NCBI GenBank assembly: GCA_044870295.1
Contig: JBIOYQ010000215.1
Span: 1 to 12,838 of the forward strand
Reading direction: 5' to 3'
DNA: 12,838 nucleotides
DNA from: AC-52 sp044870295
Lineage (GTDB): Bacteria > Actinomycetota > UBA4738
The notes below the pieces were generated by a model that saw nothing but the letters and a program-made list of their open reading frames with translations, was not told the DNA's origin and ran no database searches. This document shows positions 11,819 to 12,838 of the stretch, piece by piece (the first letter of the stretch is position 1; each line of letters starts with the position of its first letter). The position numbers and the translations under genes are program-made.

Positions 11819-12838
11819 ATGACGGATCATCCGGACGACCACCAGGATCTCCACGAGGAGCCGGTCGAGCCGGCCGGGGCGGAGCCGCCGCCCCCGGAGT
11901 TCCCGCCCCCACCACCCGGCCAATGGCTGCCATGGGCGGGGGCGGACTCCACGGCAACGTCAGCGGGCGCGCCCCCGACGGCCCCCGAGCGGAAGCACGG
12001 CCGATCGCTGGTGGCGGCGGTCCTGGCGACGCTCCTGCTGATCAGCGGGATCGGTATCGGATGGGGGCTCACCAGAGGGTTCGGGAACGGCGGCGCATCC
12101 GGCGGTCAGGCTCCCATCACCGCCGTGCAGCAACCGCGCGCGGACCAGGCCATCAACGTCGCCGCGGTGGCCGCCAAGGTGAAGCCTGCGGTGGTGGACG
12201 TCAACACCAGGGTGCTGGTCGACGTGAGCGGCAGGACGGCCGAGGCGGCCGGGACCGGGATGGTCCTGACGGCCTCCGGGCAGGTCCTGACGAACAACCA
12301 CGTGATCCGGGGTGCTACCAGCATCCAGGTCACCGTGGTGGGACGCCCGGGGAGCTACACGGCCCAGGTGGTGGGGGCCGATCCCACCGACGACGTCGCC
12401 CTCCTGCAGATCCAGGGGATCTCGGGCCTGCCGACGGTGACGCTGGCCGACTCGTCGACCCTCGACGTGGGTCAGGACGTCGTCGCCATCGGCAATGCCC
12501 TCGGCCGGGGTGGCGAGGCCGCGGTCACGCAGGGGAGTGTCACCGGGGTCGGGCAGTCCATCACGGTGAGCGATGGGCGGGGCGGAACCGAATCCCTCAA
12601 CGACATCATCGAGACCGACGCTCCGATCCAGCCGGGCGATTCCGGCGGCGCGCTGGTGAACGCGGCCGGCCAGGTCGTCGGCATGATCACTGCCGGATCC
12701 AGAGAGGGACGCTCTCAGACCGTCTCTCGGGTCGGCTACGCGATCACCTCGAATACGGCCCTGCGCATCGTGAATGAGATCCGGGCCGGCCGCTCCAGCT
12801 CCACCATCATCATCGGGCAGGTCGGGTTCCTCGGCGTC
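11819..12838 (+). CDS. HtrA/DegP-family membrane-anchored serine protease, partial (runs off the right edge)
   Basis: 340 codons are visible, with no stop before the edge. Residues 1-60 are an acidic, proline-rich cytoplasmic tail. Residues about 63-84 are one membrane helix (SLVAAVLATLLLISGIGIGW), followed by a Gly-rich linker. The trypsin-like domain (about 111-322) has the full triad: His161 in TNNHVI, Asp192 in DDVALLQI and Ser275 in QPGDSGGAL. The last visible residues (GQVGFLGV) look like the first strand of a PDZ domain, so at least one PDZ is expected beyond the window. Such proteases degrade or process misfolded proteins outside the membrane. The proline-rich tail plus single helix is common in actinobacterial HtrA-like proteins. 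The ATG at 11819 has GAGG four bases upstream (in AGAGAGG). It lies 164 bases after the cyclase-like gene on the same strand, so co-transcription is possible but not shown. Confidence 0.93.
   Translation, partial: MTDHPDDHQDLHEEPVEPAGAEPPPPEFPPPPPGQWLPWAGADSTATSAGAPPTAPERKHGRSLVAAVLATLLLISGIGIGWGLTRGFGNGGASGGQAPITAVQQPRADQAINVAAVAAKVKPAVVDVNTRVLVDVSGRTAEAAGTGMVLTASGQVLTNNHVIRGATSIQVTVVGRPGSYTAQVVGADPTDDVALLQIQGISGLPTVTLADSSTLDVGQDVVAIGNALGRGGEAAVTQGSVTGVGQSITVSDGRGGTESLNDIIETDAPIQPGDSGGALVNAAGQVVGMITAGSREGRSQTVSRVGYAITSNTALRIVNEIRAGRSSSTIIIGQVGFLGV

Noticed and set aside
11800..12777. A 325-codon plus-strand frame overlapping the HtrA-type gene
   Set aside because: Its product is Gly/Arg-rich low-complexity sequence. 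The neighbouring frame starting at 11819 has a membrane helix and a full His-Asp-Ser triad.

Overview
The window is GC-rich (roughly two thirds G+C by eye) and has bacterial gene structure. Several features point to an Actinomycetota-like or related soil lineage. Four genes have an -10-like hexamer of the form xAnnnT exactly six bases before their start codon, the layout of leaderless transcripts common in Actinobacteria. GTG and TTG starts occur. The gene families also fit: a cyclase/NB-ARC/TPR protein, a TOPRIM-only protein, a tautomerase, and Calx-beta and FG-GAP surface proteins. The lineage call is an inference. No rRNA, tRNA, CRISPR array, insertion sequence or phage gene was recognised.

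Layout. Bases 2-154 are the end of a STAS-like frame that stops early. Bases 229-897 encode a two-part protein (HicB-like start, DinB-like end). Bases 898-1157 are a non-coding leader full of inverted repeats, including a possible pseudoknot. Bases 1158-2582 encode a secreted protein with three Calx-beta domains. A two-way terminator (2599-2638) separates it from a minus-strand group: a cupredoxin lipoprotein (2644-3132), a CorA-type transporter (3185-4162) and a DUF1269-like protein (4242-4766). A 121-base divergent region follows. It leads into a plus-strand run of a tautomerase (4888-5277), a stand-alone TOPRIM protein (5316-5912) and a DUF1801 protein (5937-6302).

That run converges on a minus-strand pair: a secreted seven-repeat FG-GAP protein (6330-8048) and an atypical SDR protein (8124-8909). 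Divergent from the SDR gene is an 882-residue cyclase-like/NB-ARC/TPR protein (9006-11654). Last is the start of a membrane-anchored HtrA-type serine protease (11819 to the window edge).

The genes look like a mosaic of envelope functions (Calx-beta protein, cupredoxin, CorA, FG-GAP protein, HtrA), signalling (STAS fragment, cyclase/NB-ARC protein) and small stand-alone enzymes. They do not form one obvious pathway. I did not find a convincing new multi-gene system. The items most worth a second look are the structured leader before the Calx-beta gene, the cyclase-like domain lacking two catalytic residues, the SDR lacking its catalytic Tyr and Lys, and the repeated leaderless-start signature.
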